From Clostridia bacterium (GTDB taxonomy: Bacteria > Bacillota > Clostridia > Oscillospirales > CAG-272): a stretch of 64,000 bases of DNA. The stretch is from assembly GCA_017540175.1 (NCBI GenBank), contig JAFYBN010000034.1, forward strand, positions 16,049 to 80,048. The letters run 5' to 3'. The notes beneath the pieces are model-generated. The model was not told the origin of the DNA and ran no database searches. It saw only the letters and a program-made list of their open reading frames with translations. The first letter of the stretch is position 1, and each line of letters starts with the position of its first letter. A program made the position numbers and the translations under genes. Shown here one piece after another: positions 33,264 to 42,739 of the stretch.

Positions 33264-34457
33264 ATGGTCAATCTGACGCCGAATCCCGATTTCAAGGCGC
33301 GCTCCGCGTGTGTGCTCGGCGCGACGGGCTCGGTCGGAACGCAGACGCTCGACGTGCTGCGCGAGCTCGGCATCCCCGCCGTCATGATGACCGCGGGCTC
33401 GAATACGGAGCTGTTCGCCGACATCGTCCGGGAGTTCAGACCCCGCATCGCCGCGGTCGCCTCGGAGGAGGCCGCGCGCGCCCTTACGGAACGCCTCGGG
33501 AGTGACTCCGCGTCCGAGATTTTGTGGAAGCGGGACGAGGTCCTTTCCGCCGTGCGCGAAACGGAGGCGGACGTGATTTTCCACTCCGTCGCGGGGCTTG
33601 CCGGCATCCCGTCGGCGCTTGCGGCGGCGGACAGCGGAAAGCGCGTCGCCATGGCGAACAAGGAAGCCGTAATCGCGTGCGGGGATCTCCTTTTCGAAAA
33701 GCTCGCGCGCTCCGGCGGCGAACTCATTCCGGTCGACAGCGAGCACAGCGCGCTCTACCGCTGCCTCGAAGGGCGGAGCATGGACGACGTGCAGAGTCTC
33801 CTGCTTACCGCGTCCGGAGGTCCGTTCCACGGCAGAACCGCCGAAGAGCTCTCCCGCGTGACGCCGGAGGACGCGCTGAGGCACCCGACGTGGAAAATGG
33901 GCGTGAAGATCACCGTCGATTCCGCGACGCTCATGAACAAGGGCTTCGAAATCATCGAAGCGGTGCGCCTGTTCGGCGTGCCGGAGGACCGGGTGGACGT
34001 CGTCGTGCACCGGCAGAGCATTGTGCATTCCCTCGTCCGGTTCGAGGACGGGGTGATGCTCGCCGCGCTCGGCAACCCGGATATGCGTGACTGCATCCGC
34101 TACGCCGCGACGGCCCCGCATGCCGCGCGGACGAAGGAGAAGCCGCTCGAGCTCACCGAGATCGGCAGCCTCACCTTCGAAAAACCCGATCTTGAGAGCT
34201 TTCCCCTGCTCGGAGCCGCCCGTCAGGCGATCCGGACGGGGGGGACCGCGCCCGCGGGGCTCATCGCCGCGGACGAGGAAGCGGTCGCCGCGTTTCTCGC
34301 GGGCCGCGCAGGATTTACAGAACTTTCATCACTTGTGATGGAAACCCTCTCGAAAATTACGATATACTATGACACGAGCGAGGAAAGCGCGGCACAGACG
34401 GCAAGAGAAGCCGCTCTGATCTGCCGCGGACTCGTCGAACGAAAGCAAAGGGTGTGA
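33264..34457 (+). CDS. dxr: 1-deoxy-D-xylulose-5-phosphate reductoisomerase
   Basis: A 397-residue NADPH enzyme of the MEP isoprenoid pathway. The Rossmann motif is LGATGSVGTQTLDVLR; NKEAVIACGDLLF and PVDSEHSALYRCLEG bind metal and substrate; LLTASGGPF and HPTWKMGVKITVDSATLMNK are diagnostic. AAGGAGG precedes the start. Its product feeds isoprenoid synthesis together with ispG encoded 1.1 kb downstream. Confidence 0.97.
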   Translation: MVNLTPNPDFKARSACVLGATGSVGTQTLDVLRELGIPAVMMTAGSNTELFADIVREFRPRIAAVASEEAARALTERLGSDSASEILWKRDEVLSAVRETEADVIFHSVAGLAGIPSALAAADSGKRVAMANKEAVIACGDLLFEKLARSGGELIPVDSEHSALYRCLEGRSMDDVQSLLLTASGGPFHGRTAEELSRVTPEDALRHPTWKMGVKITVDSATLMNKGFEIIEAVRLFGVPEDRVDVVVHRQSIVHSLVRFEDGVMLAALGNPDMRDCIRYAATAPHAARTKEKPLELTEIGSLTFEKPDLESFPLLGAARQAIRTGGTAPAGLIAADEEAVAAFLAGRAGFTELSSLVMETLSKITIYYDTSEESAAQTAREAALICRGLVERKQRV

Positions 34458-34479
34458 TCGCATCAACATCGGAACCATT

Positions 34480-35502
34480 ATGCTCGCGCTGCTCATTTTC
34501 GGATTTCTGATCTTCATCCACGAAGGCGGGCATTATATCGCGGCAAGAATCTTCAAAGTCAAAATACACGAGTTCGCCATCGGCATGGGGCCGAAGCTCC
34601 TCAAAAAGGTGTCTCCCAAAACCGGCATTATGTACTCTCTCCGCGCCTTCCCGATCGGCGGTTTCGTCTCGATGGAGGGCGAGGACGAGGATTCGAAGGA
34701 CGAAAACGCCTTCCGCTCCAAGCCCGTGTGGCAGCGCATCATCATCACCGCCGCCGGCGCGGCGATGAACATTTTCATCGGCATTCTCGTGATGGGCATC
34801 CTCGTCTCCACGATGGAGAGGCTGCCCTCGAACGTCGTCGCCCAGTTTGCCGCCGGTGAGGACGGCGCGGTCGTGACCGAATACGAAGGCCTGATGCTCG
34901 GGGACCGCATCGTCTCGATCGACGGGGCGTCCACCCACACCGGGACCGAGGTCAGCTACGAGATCATGCGCAGGGGCGTGGAACCGGTCGACGTTACGGT
35001 CGTGCGCGACGGCGAGCGGATCAAGGTCCGCGGCGTCGAATTCCCGACCTTCGTGGAAATGAATACGCGCTTCGGCCAGATGAATTTCAAGGTGCTGCCC
35101 GAGGCGAAAAAACCGCTCACCGTTCTGAAGCACGCTTATTTCAACTCTGTCAACACGATCAAAATGATCTGGGAATCCCTCATCGACCTCATCCGCGGAC
35201 GGTACGGCGTGGAAAGCGTGTCCGGTCCCGTCGGCGTCACCAAGGCGCTCGGAGAGGCGGCGAAGGAGGGCGGAACCAATCTTGTTTATCTGGCGGTCGT
35301 CATCAGCATGAACCTCGGGGTCATGAATCTTCTGCCCCTGCCGGCGCTGGACGGCGGACGCCTCCTGTTCCAGTTCATCGAGCTCATCCGGCGCAAGCCC
35401 ATCCGCGCGGAGATCGAAGGCTACGTGCATTTCGCGGGGCTGGTTCTCCTGATGATCCTCATGGTCGTGATCGCGGTGAAGGACGTCATCGGCTTGTTCT
35501 GA
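34480..35502 (+). CDS. rseP: RIP metalloprotease RseP (site-2 protease)
   Basis: A 340-residue intramembrane zinc protease. HEGGH at about residues 14-18 is the zinc motif in the first helix; a PDZ domain covers about 110-190 (EYEGLMLGDRIVSIDGASTH); NLLPLPALDGGR provides the third ligand, and the last helices end the protein. It cleaves anti-sigma factors or remnant signal peptides in the membrane. The start is uncertain: from the ATG at 34480 the first helix is about six residues shorter than usual, and family-like residues (INIGTI) continue upstream without a standard start codon; see findings. Confidence 0.93.
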   Translation: MLALLIFGFLIFIHEGGHYIAARIFKVKIHEFAIGMGPKLLKKVSPKTGIMYSLRAFPIGGFVSMEGEDEDSKDENAFRSKPVWQRIIITAAGAAMNIFIGILVMGILVSTMERLPSNVVAQFAAGEDGAVVTEYEGLMLGDRIVSIDGASTHTGTEVSYEIMRRGVEPVDVTVVRDGERIKVRGVEFPTFVEMNTRFGQMNFKVLPEAKKPLTVLKHAYFNSVNTIKMIWESLIDLIRGRYGVESVSGPVGVTKALGEAAKEGGTNLVYLAVVISMNLGVMNLLPLPALDGGRLLFQFIELIRRKPIRAEIEGYVHFAGLVLLMILMVVIAVKDVIGLF

Positions 35503-35604
35503 CCTGTTTTCCCGGAGCGGCGTCATCCCTCTGTACGGTTCCGAGACCCGCTCCTCTCCGCTTTTCGCTGTTTTCCCTTTCAGTTCTGACGAAAGAAGAA
35601 TCCT

Positions 35605-36678
35605 ATGAACACATCACTCACCCGCCGCGTCTGCGCGGGGAAGGTCGTAATCGGCGGCGGCGCTCCCGTTTCCGTGCAGTCCATGACGAACGTCCCCGCC
35701 GAGGATTTCGAGGAAACGGTCTCGCAGATCCTGCGCCTCGAGGAGGCTGGATGCGACATCGTCCGCCTCGCCGTCCCGAAGGAGGAATGCGCGGCGGTTT
35801 TCACGCTCGCGAAGCAAAGGGGCGTCTCCTGCCCCCTCGTCGCCGACATCCACTTCGATTATAAGATCGCCCTCGCCGCCGTACGGGCGGGCGCGGACAA
35901 GATCCGTATCAACCCCGGCAACATCGGTGCGGAATGGAAGGTCCGCGAGGTCGCCGACGCCTGCCGGGCCTCCGGTCTGCCCATCCGCATCGGAGTCAAC
36001 GGCGGCTCGCTCGACAAAAAATTGCTTGAAAAATACGGCGCGCCCACAGCCGATGCGCTCGCGGAATCCGCGCTGTACGAAGCCGAGGTCCTCGAGGCCT
36101 GCGGCTTTTCCGATATCGTCATCTCGATCAAATCCTCGAACGTGCGCGAAATGCGCCGCGCGAACCGCCTTGTGCGGGAAGCTTCGGATTATCCCCTCCA
36201 CCTCGGCATCACGGAGGCGGGTGGGGAATACCCGGGACTCGTGAAAAACGCGATCGGCATCGGCTCGCTGCTCGAGGAGGGCATCGGCGACACCATCCGC
36301 GTTTCGCTCACCGCCGACCCCGAACGCGAGGTCCTGGCGGGGCGCGAGATCCTCAGGGCGCTCGACATGGACCCGCGGGGCTTTGTGGAGGTCATTTCCT
36401 GCCCGACCTGCGGCCGCACGAAGATCGATCTCTTCGCCCTCGAGCGGCGTGTCCGCGAGGCCGCCCGAGGAATCGACTGCCGCGGAAAGCATCTGCGCGT
36501 CGCCGTCATGGGCTGCGTCGTCAACGGACCCGGCGAGGCGAAGGAAGCCGATTTCGGCGTCGCGGGCGGGGACGGATTCTTCCTCTTTTTCCGCGGCGGG
36601 AAGCCCGAGGGCAGGCTCGCCGAGGAGGAGGCTTTCGGATTTTTGCTCCGCGAGATCGAAAAGGCAGCGGAATCATAA
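35605..36678 (+). CDS. ispG: 4-hydroxy-3-methylbut-2-en-1-yl diphosphate synthase (flavodoxin)
   Basis: A 357-residue [4Fe-4S] enzyme of the MEP pathway. The N-terminus VCAGKVVIGGGAPVSVQSMT and the TIM-barrel segments PLVADIHFDYKIALAAV and KIRINPGNIG are typical; the cluster ligands are the two Cys of SCPTCGRTKIDL near 266-269 and the Cys of MGCVVNGPGEAKEADFG near 302. Spacing from rseP is 102 bases, with a possible GGAGCGG/CCGCTCC stem (35514-35554) between them. The ribosome binding site is weak (GAAGAA). Confidence 0.97.
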   Translation: MNTSLTRRVCAGKVVIGGGAPVSVQSMTNVPAEDFEETVSQILRLEEAGCDIVRLAVPKEECAAVFTLAKQRGVSCPLVADIHFDYKIALAAVRAGADKIRINPGNIGAEWKVREVADACRASGLPIRIGVNGGSLDKKLLEKYGAPTADALAESALYEAEVLEACGFSDIVISIKSSNVREMRRANRLVREASDYPLHLGITEAGGEYPGLVKNAIGIGSLLEEGIGDTIRVSLTADPEREVLAGREILRALDMDPRGFVEVISCPTCGRTKIDLFALERRVREAARGIDCRGKHLRVAVMGCVVNGPGEAKEADFGVAGGDGFFLFFRGGKPEGRLAEEEAFGFLLREIEKAAES

Positions 36679-36697
36679 ACATCACGAGGAGGCAGAC

Positions 36698-39600
36698 ATG
36701 CCGGACAGCAGCCGCACGTTTTCGGACATCTTCACGAAGCTCGCGCCGAAGCTCACGGGGAGAAACCGGGACATTTTCACGGAAGCGAAGGACGTGCGCA
36801 TCCGATACAGCAAAGAGGCGCGCATCGTCGAGGCGTCGTGCGCCTTTGACCGGATCGTCTCAAAAAGAGATCTTTACGCGCTCGAGGACCGCATCCGGGA
36901 GGAATATGAGCTCGCGCAGGCGCGCATCCTCCCGCACTACCCCGCGGCTCTTTTTTCGCGCGAATACATGAGCGAGGTCCTTGCCGAGACCGCCCGCGTG
37001 GGGGTCGTCGCGCAGGGCTTTTTTGACAACTATGAAACGCGCTTCGACGGCGAGAGGATTTCCGTTGCCATACCGTTCCCGGCGGGCGGAATCGATCTTT
37101 TGAACCTCGCCAGCACCGCCCGCGTGATCGAGGGCATCATCCGCAGCGAGTTCGGGCTGAACCGTTCGGTACAGATCGTGAGGAGCGAGGGAGCCGACGA
37201 GGCGTACGCCGCCTATGTCGCCCGCCAGCTCGAGAAGCTCAACAGCGCCTCCGAGGAGATCTGGGCGGAGCACAACCGGCTGGAGGAGCGGGCGGCGCAG
37301 CTGGCGGCGGAGCAGAAGGCCGCCGCGCAGAAAGAAGAAAAGCCCGTCCTGCCCCGCGTCGAATCCCTGTTCGCAGGGGACGGCGAGGCGGAACTTCTCG
37401 GGGAAAACCTCATCCGGTGCGGAAAGATCACCTTCGACTGTTCGGAGCCGACCGTGGTCTTCGGCGAGGCGTTCCCGCTCGAAGGGGTCAAACCCCTGCG
37501 CTCCGTGCGCTCGACCGGAAAGGGCGTCGTCATTCTTTGCGAGGTCTTCGCCATTGAGCAGAAGGAAACGCGGCGCGGCGACAAGGTCATGTTCACCGTC
37601 GCCGTGACCGACCGCGAGGCATCCCTCTACATCAAAATGACCGTCCCGGCGGAAAGCGCCGCGGAGACGGAAGGTCTGTTCTCCAAAGGGAAGCAGTACG
37701 CCGTCCGCGGGTCGATCCGCGCGGACAAGTTCGACGGCGATCTCTACATGCAGTACACGGACATCATGAAGGTGAAGGACGTGCCGCGCATGGACAAGTC
37801 TCCCGAAAAGCGCGTCGAGCTGCATCTGCACACCGTCATGTCCGCGATGGACGCGACGATCAAGGCGGACGACATCGTGAAGACCGCGGCGAGCTGGGGA
37901 CACCGCGCCGTCGCGATCACCGACCACGGCAACCTGCAGAGCTTTCCCGTCGCCATGCTCGCCGCGGACGCGCTGGAGGGCAAGATCAAGGTCCTCTACG
38001 GCGTGGAGGCGTATTACGTCGACGACACGTCCCGTGCGGCTTACCGCGGGGAGGACGTGACCTTCGACGACGAATTCGCCGTCTTCGACATCGAGACGAC
38101 GGGTCTGTCCGCCGCCGCGAACCGCATCACCGAAATCGGCGCGGTCATCCTGAAAAACGGGGAAGTCCTCGACCGGTTCAACACCTTCGTCAATCCCGGC
38201 GTCCACATTCCGGAAAACATCACCGAGCTCACGGGCATCACGGACGACATGGTGAAGGACGCGCCCTCCGACGGGGAGGCGCTGAAGCTCTTCTTCGATT
38301 TTGTCGGCGAGCGCATGCTCGTCGCGCACAACGCCTCCTTCGACACGGGCTTTATCCGGCAGGCGGCGCAGAGGAACGGCATGCCGTTCGAGAATCCCTA
38401 CCTCGACACGGTCGCCATGTCCCGCTACCTCTCCCCGAACCTCAAAAACCATAAGCTCGACACCTTGGCGAAGCACTACGACCTCGGCGACTTCAACCAT
38501 CACCGCGCGTCCGACGACGCCGAAATGCTCGCCATGATCTTCGCGCGGATGACGGAGCGGCTCAAGGAGGACGGCGTGGGCGGCATCGAGCGGCTCAACT
38601 ACGCCATGGCGGAAAAGGCCGATCCCCTGAAGCTGAAAAGCTATCACCAGATCATTCTCGTGAAAAACCAGACGGGCATGAAAAACCTCTATAAGCTCGT
38701 CTCCGATTCCTATCTCAAAACCTATCACCGCCATCCCCGCATCCCCCGCACCCGCCTCGAGGAGCTGCGCGAGGGGCTGATCCTCGGCTCCGCGTGCTCC
38801 GAGGGCGAGCTCTTCCATGCCATTCAGGAGGGCAAGCCGGAGGACGATCTCGTGGAAATGGCGAAATTCTACGACTACCTCGAAATCCAGCCCATCGCGA
38901 ACAACGCGTACATGATCGCCGAGGGCACGGTGGAAAACGAGGAAGCCCTCAGGGATTATAACCGCAAGATCGTCGAGATCGCGCGCAAGGCGGACCGTCC
39001 CGTCTGCGCCACCTGCGACGCGCATTACAAGAACCCCGAGGACGAGATCTACCGCCGCATCATCCTTACCGGACTCGGCTTCAAGGACGCGGACCGGGAA
39101 ACCAAGCTCTATTTCCGCACGACGGAGGAAATGCTCGAAGAGTTCTCCTACCTCGGCGAGGACGTCGCCCGCGAGGTCGTGATCGAGAACCCGAACAAGA
39201 TCGCCGACAGCATCGAGGTGGTGCGCCCCATCCCGAAGGGGAACTATCCGCCCCACATCGACGGCGCGGAGGAGGAGCTCACCACGAAGTGCTGGACGCT
39301 CGCGAAGGAGCTCTACGGCGATCCCCTGCCGGGTGAGGTCGAAAGCCGCCTCAAGCGCGAGCTCGATTCCATCATTTCGAACGGCTTTGCCATCATGTAC
39401 ATCATCGCCCGCAAGCTCGTGGAAAACAGCGAGGAGAAGGGCTATCAGGTCGGCTCGCGCGGCTCCGTCGGCTCGTCCTTCGCGGCGACGATGGCGGGCA
39501 TCACGCGCGTCAATCCCCTCCCGCCGCATTACCGCTGCCCCGAATGCCGCTGGTCCGAGTTCTTCACAAAGGGCGAGGTCGGCTCCGGCTTTGATTTGCC

Positions 39601-41128
39601 GCCCAAGAAATGCCCCGTCTGCGGCGCGGACTGCGAGCGGGACGGGCACGACATCCCGTTTGAGACCTTCCTCGGCTTCAAGGGCGACAAAACCCCGGAC
39701 ATCGACCTCAATTTCTCCGGCGACGTGCAGGGCGCGGCGCACAAATTCACGGAGGTGCTCTTCGGCACGGGCCACGCCTTCAAGGCGGGCACCATCGGCA
39801 CGCTCGCCGACAAGACCGCCTACGGCTTCGCGGCGAAATTCCTCGAGGGAAAGGGGATATCGGTGAACCGCGCGGAGATGGACCGCCTCATCGCGGGCTG
39901 CGTGGGCACGAAGCGCACCACGGGCCAGCATCCCGGCGGCGTCATCGTCGTGCCGGCGGAATACGAGATCTACGATTTCTCCCCCGTCCAGCACCCGGCG
40001 GACGACCCGAATTCCGACATCATCACCACGCATTTCGAGTTCAAATACCTCCACGACACCATTTTGAAGCTCGATATCCTCGGACACGATATTCCGACCA
40101 AGTACAAGCGGCTCGAGGAGTACACGGGCGTGCCCGTCACGAAGGTGCCCCTCTCCGACCCCGTCCTGTACGAGGGCTTCACAAGCTCCGCTCCCATCGG
40201 GGTCTCCCCCGAGCAGATCGACTGCCAGACCGCGACGCTCGGCCTGCCGGAGCTCGGCACGAACCTCTCCCGCAAGGTGCTCATGAAGGCGCAGCCGAAG
40301 AACTTCGCGGACCTTCTCCAGATCCAGGGTCTGACCCACGGCACGGGCGTGTGGCAGGGCAACGCGGAGGACCTCATCGACCAGCAGATCTGCACGATCT
40401 CCGAGGTGATCGGATGCCGCGACGACATCATGATGACGCTCATCCACAAATACGGCGTCGAAAAATCGCTCGCGTTCAAAATCATGGAATTCGTGCGCAA
40501 GAACAAGAAGGGCCTCATCATCCCGCAGGAAATGCAGGACGCCATGCGCGCCTGCTCCGTCCCCGACTGGTACATCGATTCGCTTCAGAAGATCCGCTAC
40601 ATGTTCCCGAAGGCGCATGCCGCCGCCTACGCCATCGACGCGGTGCGGCTCATGTGGTACAAGATCTACCGCCCCGTCGAGTTTTACGCGGCGTATTTCA
40701 CGGCGGCCCCCGCCGGATTTGACGGCGCGGTCGTCATGGGCGGAAAGAAGAAGGTGCACGACACCTATTTCGAGCTGAAACAGCGCAGCGACCTTTCCGC
40801 GACCGAGGCGGACATGCGCGACGCCCTCATGCTCGCGAACGAGTGCTTCGCACGGGGCTACGATTTCCTCCCCGTGGACATCCGCGCCTCCCACGCGACG
40901 AAGTTCCTCCCGGAAAACGGGAAGATCCGCCTGCCGTTCTCCTGCCTGCCGGGACTCGGGAGCGCGGTCGCGGAGAGCATCATGAACGCCATGCGCTCGG
41001 GCGAGGTCTATTCCATCGACGATCTGAAAAACCGCGCCAAGGTTTCGAAAACCATTCTGGAGCTTCTGGAAAACACCGGCGCGCTCCGGGGCATGTCCCG
41101 CACGAATCAGCTCTCCATGTTCGGATGA
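36698..41128 (+). CDS. polC: DNA polymerase III alpha subunit, PolC type
   Basis: A 1476-residue replicative polymerase (Bacillus PolC is about 1437). Order of domains: N-terminal domains to about 210, OB fold, PHP domain from about 372 (VELHLHTVMSAMDATIKADD) interrupted by the DEDD 3'-5' exonuclease from about 463 (FAVFDIETTGLSA, AHNASFDTGF, HHRASDDAEM), then the zinc-binding CPEC...CPVC region near 947 and the palm with PDIDLNFSGD near 1000. AGGAGG precedes the ATG at 36698; an in-frame opening upstream overlaps ispG and is not coding. Last gene of the essential cluster. Confidence 0.98.
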   Translation: MPDSSRTFSDIFTKLAPKLTGRNRDIFTEAKDVRIRYSKEARIVEASCAFDRIVSKRDLYALEDRIREEYELAQARILPHYPAALFSREYMSEVLAETARVGVVAQGFFDNYETRFDGERISVAIPFPAGGIDLLNLASTARVIEGIIRSEFGLNRSVQIVRSEGADEAYAAYVARQLEKLNSASEEIWAEHNRLEERAAQLAAEQKAAAQKEEKPVLPRVESLFAGDGEAELLGENLIRCGKITFDCSEPTVVFGEAFPLEGVKPLRSVRSTGKGVVILCEVFAIEQKETRRGDKVMFTVAVTDREASLYIKMTVPAESAAETEGLFSKGKQYAVRGSIRADKFDGDLYMQYTDIMKVKDVPRMDKSPEKRVELHLHTVMSAMDATIKADDIVKTAASWGHRAVAITDHGNLQSFPVAMLAADALEGKIKVLYGVEAYYVDDTSRAAYRGEDVTFDDEFAVFDIETTGLSAAANRITEIGAVILKNGEVLDRFNTFVNPGVHIPENITELTGITDDMVKDAPSDGEALKLFFDFVGERMLVAHNASFDTGFIRQAAQRNGMPFENPYLDTVAMSRYLSPNLKNHKLDTLAKHYDLGDFNHHRASDDAEMLAMIFARMTERLKEDGVGGIERLNYAMAEKADPLKLKSYHQIILVKNQTGMKNLYKLVSDSYLKTYHRHPRIPRTRLEELREGLILGSACSEGELFHAIQEGKPEDDLVEMAKFYDYLEIQPIANNAYMIAEGTVENEEALRDYNRKIVEIARKADRPVCATCDAHYKNPEDEIYRRIILTGLGFKDADRETKLYFRTTEEMLEEFSYLGEDVAREVVIENPNKIADSIEVVRPIPKGNYPPHIDGAEEELTTKCWTLAKELYGDPLPGEVESRLKRELDSIISNGFAIMYIIARKLVENSEEKGYQVGSRGSVGSSFAATMAGITRVNPLPPHYRCPECRWSEFFTKGEVGSGFDLPPKKCPVCGADCERDGHDIPFETFLGFKGDKTPDIDLNFSGDVQGAAHKFTEVLFGTGHAFKAGTIGTLADKTAYGFAAKFLEGKGISVNRAEMDRLIAGCVGTKRTTGQHPGGVIVVPAEYEIYDFSPVQHPADDPNSDIITTHFEFKYLHDTILKLDILGHDIPTKYKRLEEYTGVPVTKVPLSDPVLYEGFTSSAPIGVSPEQIDCQTATLGLPELGTNLSRKVLMKAQPKNFADLLQIQGLTHGTGVWQGNAEDLIDQQICTISEVIGCRDDIMMTLIHKYGVEKSLAFKIMEFVRKNKKGLIIPQEMQDAMRACSVPDWYIDSLQKIRYMFPKAHAAAYAIDAVRLMWYKIYRPVEFYAAYFTAAPAGFDGAVVMGGKKKVHDTYFELKQRSDLSATEADMRDALMLANECFARGYDFLPVDIRASHATKFLPENGKIRLPFSCLPGLGSAVAESIMNAMRSGEVYSIDDLKNRAKVSKTILELLENTGALRGMSRTNQLSMFG

Positions 41129-41132
41129 ATCC

Positions 41133-41162
41133 GGCATAAAGAACAAAGCCTCCGCATAGTCT
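41133..41162 (+). promoter_or_regulatory. Candidate sigma-E promoter of spoIVA
   Basis: GGCATAAA (41133-41140) and CATAGTCT (41155-41162) are separated by 14 bases, as expected for the mother-cell factor sigma-E (-10 consensus CATACANT), which drives spoIVA in Bacillus. Start of transcription would fall near 41169, inside the loop of the terminator hairpin. Confidence 0.45.
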
Positions 41163-41191
41163 GTACCAACAGACAAAAAGCGGAGGTTTTT
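41145..41191 (+). terminator. Terminator hairpin of polC that also contains the spoIVA ribosome binding site
   Basis: CCTCCGC (41149-41155) pairs with GCGGAGG (41180-41186), extendable by AAAG/TTTT pairing; an inner GTCTGT/ACAGAC stem is nested in the loop, and TTTTT follows. GGAGG of the 3' arm is the only Shine-Dalgarno sequence for the TTG start of spoIVA at 41196. Confidence 0.75.
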
Positions 41192-41195
41192 CAAA

Positions 41196-42701
41196 TTGAC
41201 TGAAATTTACCGCGACATCGCAGAGCGCACGCACGGGGACGTGTACATCGGCGTCGTCGGTCCCGTGCGGACGGGCAAGAGCACGTTTATCAAGCGGTTC
41301 ATGGAGGCGGTCGTGCTCCCGAATATCCGGAATGAGGACGCCCGCGCAAGAGCGAGGGATGAGCTCCCGCAGTCCGCGGGCGGGAAAACCGTCATGACGA
41401 CCGAGCCGAAATTCATTCCGGACGAGGGTGTGGAAATCTCCGCGGACGGGACGTCGATGCGGGTGAAGCTCGTGGACTGCGTCGGGTACATGATCCCCGA
41501 CGTCATCGGCGGGGAAGAGGACGGCGCGGTCCGCATGGTGCATACGCCATGGCACGCGGAGCCCGTTCCGTTCGGCGAGGCGGCGGAATACGGCACGAGA
41601 AAGGTCATTACCGACCACGCGACGGTCGGGGTGCTCGTCACTTCCGACGGCTCGGTCGGGGATCTGCCCCGTGAGAACTATACCGGCGCGGAGGAGAGGG
41701 TCGCCGCGGAGCTTGCCGCTCTCGGCAAGCCCTATGTGATCGTGCTCAACTCCGCCCATCCCGAAGCGGAGGAATCCGTGCGGCTCGCCGAGGGGCTGGA
41801 GGATAAATACGGAGCGCCGGTCGCGCTTCTGAACTGCGCCGTTCTCGACGCGGACGACGTGTACCACATCCTCGGCATGCTGCTCGATCAGTTCCCGGCG
41901 AAGCAGGTCGACATCCTTCTGCCCGCATGGGTCTCCGCACTGCCCGAAGATCACGCCCTGCGCGCGGGACTCAGGGAATCGATCGCGTCCGCGGTGAAAA
42001 AGCTCGGACGTCTCTCCGAGGTCGGGACAGTTTTCGCGCAGGCAGCGGAGGAGGGCTTCGCGCAGACGGCGCGCGCAGTAGGAAGCTATCCCGAGGATCC
42101 CGCCGTCCGGGTCATGAAGACGGACGCGGGCTCCGGCACGGCGGAGCTTGCGGTTACGCTCCCCGACGGACTGTATTACGACGTGATCTCCGCGCTGACC
42201 TCGATCCCGATGAAGAACGAGGAGGAGCTGATCGACGCGCTGCGCCGGCTCGCCGCGGGGAAGAAGGAGATCGACCGCTACCGCGAGGCGATCGAAGATG
42301 TGAACGCGCGCGGCTACGGGATCGTCATGCCGGAGGTGGAAAACCTGCGGCTCGAGGAGCCCGAGATCATCCGGCAGTCCGGTGCGTACGGCGTGCGTCT
42401 GCGCGCCTCCGCCCCGTCGATCCACATGATCCGCACGGACATCAAAGCCGAAATCAGTCCGGTCGTCGGTACGGAGGAGCAGTCGGAGGAAATGGTGAAG
42501 ACGCTCATGGAGGGGTTTGAGAACGACCCCGCGAGCATCTGGGAATCGAAGATGTTCGGCCGCACGCTCTACGACCTCATCAACGACGGCCTGCACCTGA
42601 AGCTCGCGCACCTGCCCGACGACGCAAGGCAGAAATTCGGAGAGACGCTGTCGAAAGTCATCAACGAGGGCAGCTCGGGGCTGATCTGCATCATTTTGTG
42701 A
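41196..42701 (+). CDS. spoIVA: Stage IV sporulation protein A
   Basis: A 501-residue SpoIVA (about 492 in Bacillus), the ATPase that polymerises on the forespore surface as the base of the spore coat. The Walker A motif is GPVRTGKST near residues 22-30; KLVDCVGYM is the Walker B/sensor region, and the C-terminal SGLICIIL matches the conserved hydrophobic end that anchors to SpoVM and the membrane. The start is a TTG with GGAGG nine bases upstream; no ATG is suitable. Following polC is not its usual Bacillus position. Confidence 0.95.
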   Translation: MTEIYRDIAERTHGDVYIGVVGPVRTGKSTFIKRFMEAVVLPNIRNEDARARARDELPQSAGGKTVMTTEPKFIPDEGVEISADGTSMRVKLVDCVGYMIPDVIGGEEDGAVRMVHTPWHAEPVPFGEAAEYGTRKVITDHATVGVLVTSDGSVGDLPRENYTGAEERVAAELAALGKPYVIVLNSAHPEAEESVRLAEGLEDKYGAPVALLNCAVLDADDVYHILGMLLDQFPAKQVDILLPAWVSALPEDHALRAGLRESIASAVKKLGRLSEVGTVFAQAAEEGFAQTARAVGSYPEDPAVRVMKTDAGSGTAELAVTLPDGLYYDVISALTSIPMKNEEELIDALRRLAAGKKEIDRYREAIEDVNARGYGIVMPEVENLRLEEPEIIRQSGAYGVRLRASAPSIHMIRTDIKAEISPVVGTEEQSEEMVKTLMEGFENDPASIWESKMFGRTLYDLINDGLHLKLAHLPDDARQKFGETLSKVINEGSSGLICIIL

Positions 42702-42739
42702 CGGGGGACCTCAACCGCTGTCCGCGCCGGGAGGGAAGA

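Noticed and set aside
36860-41194. A 1444-codon open frame antisense to polC
   Set aside because: It mirrors the GC-biased third positions of polC, has no ribosome binding site and no recognisable domain; polC itself is certain.
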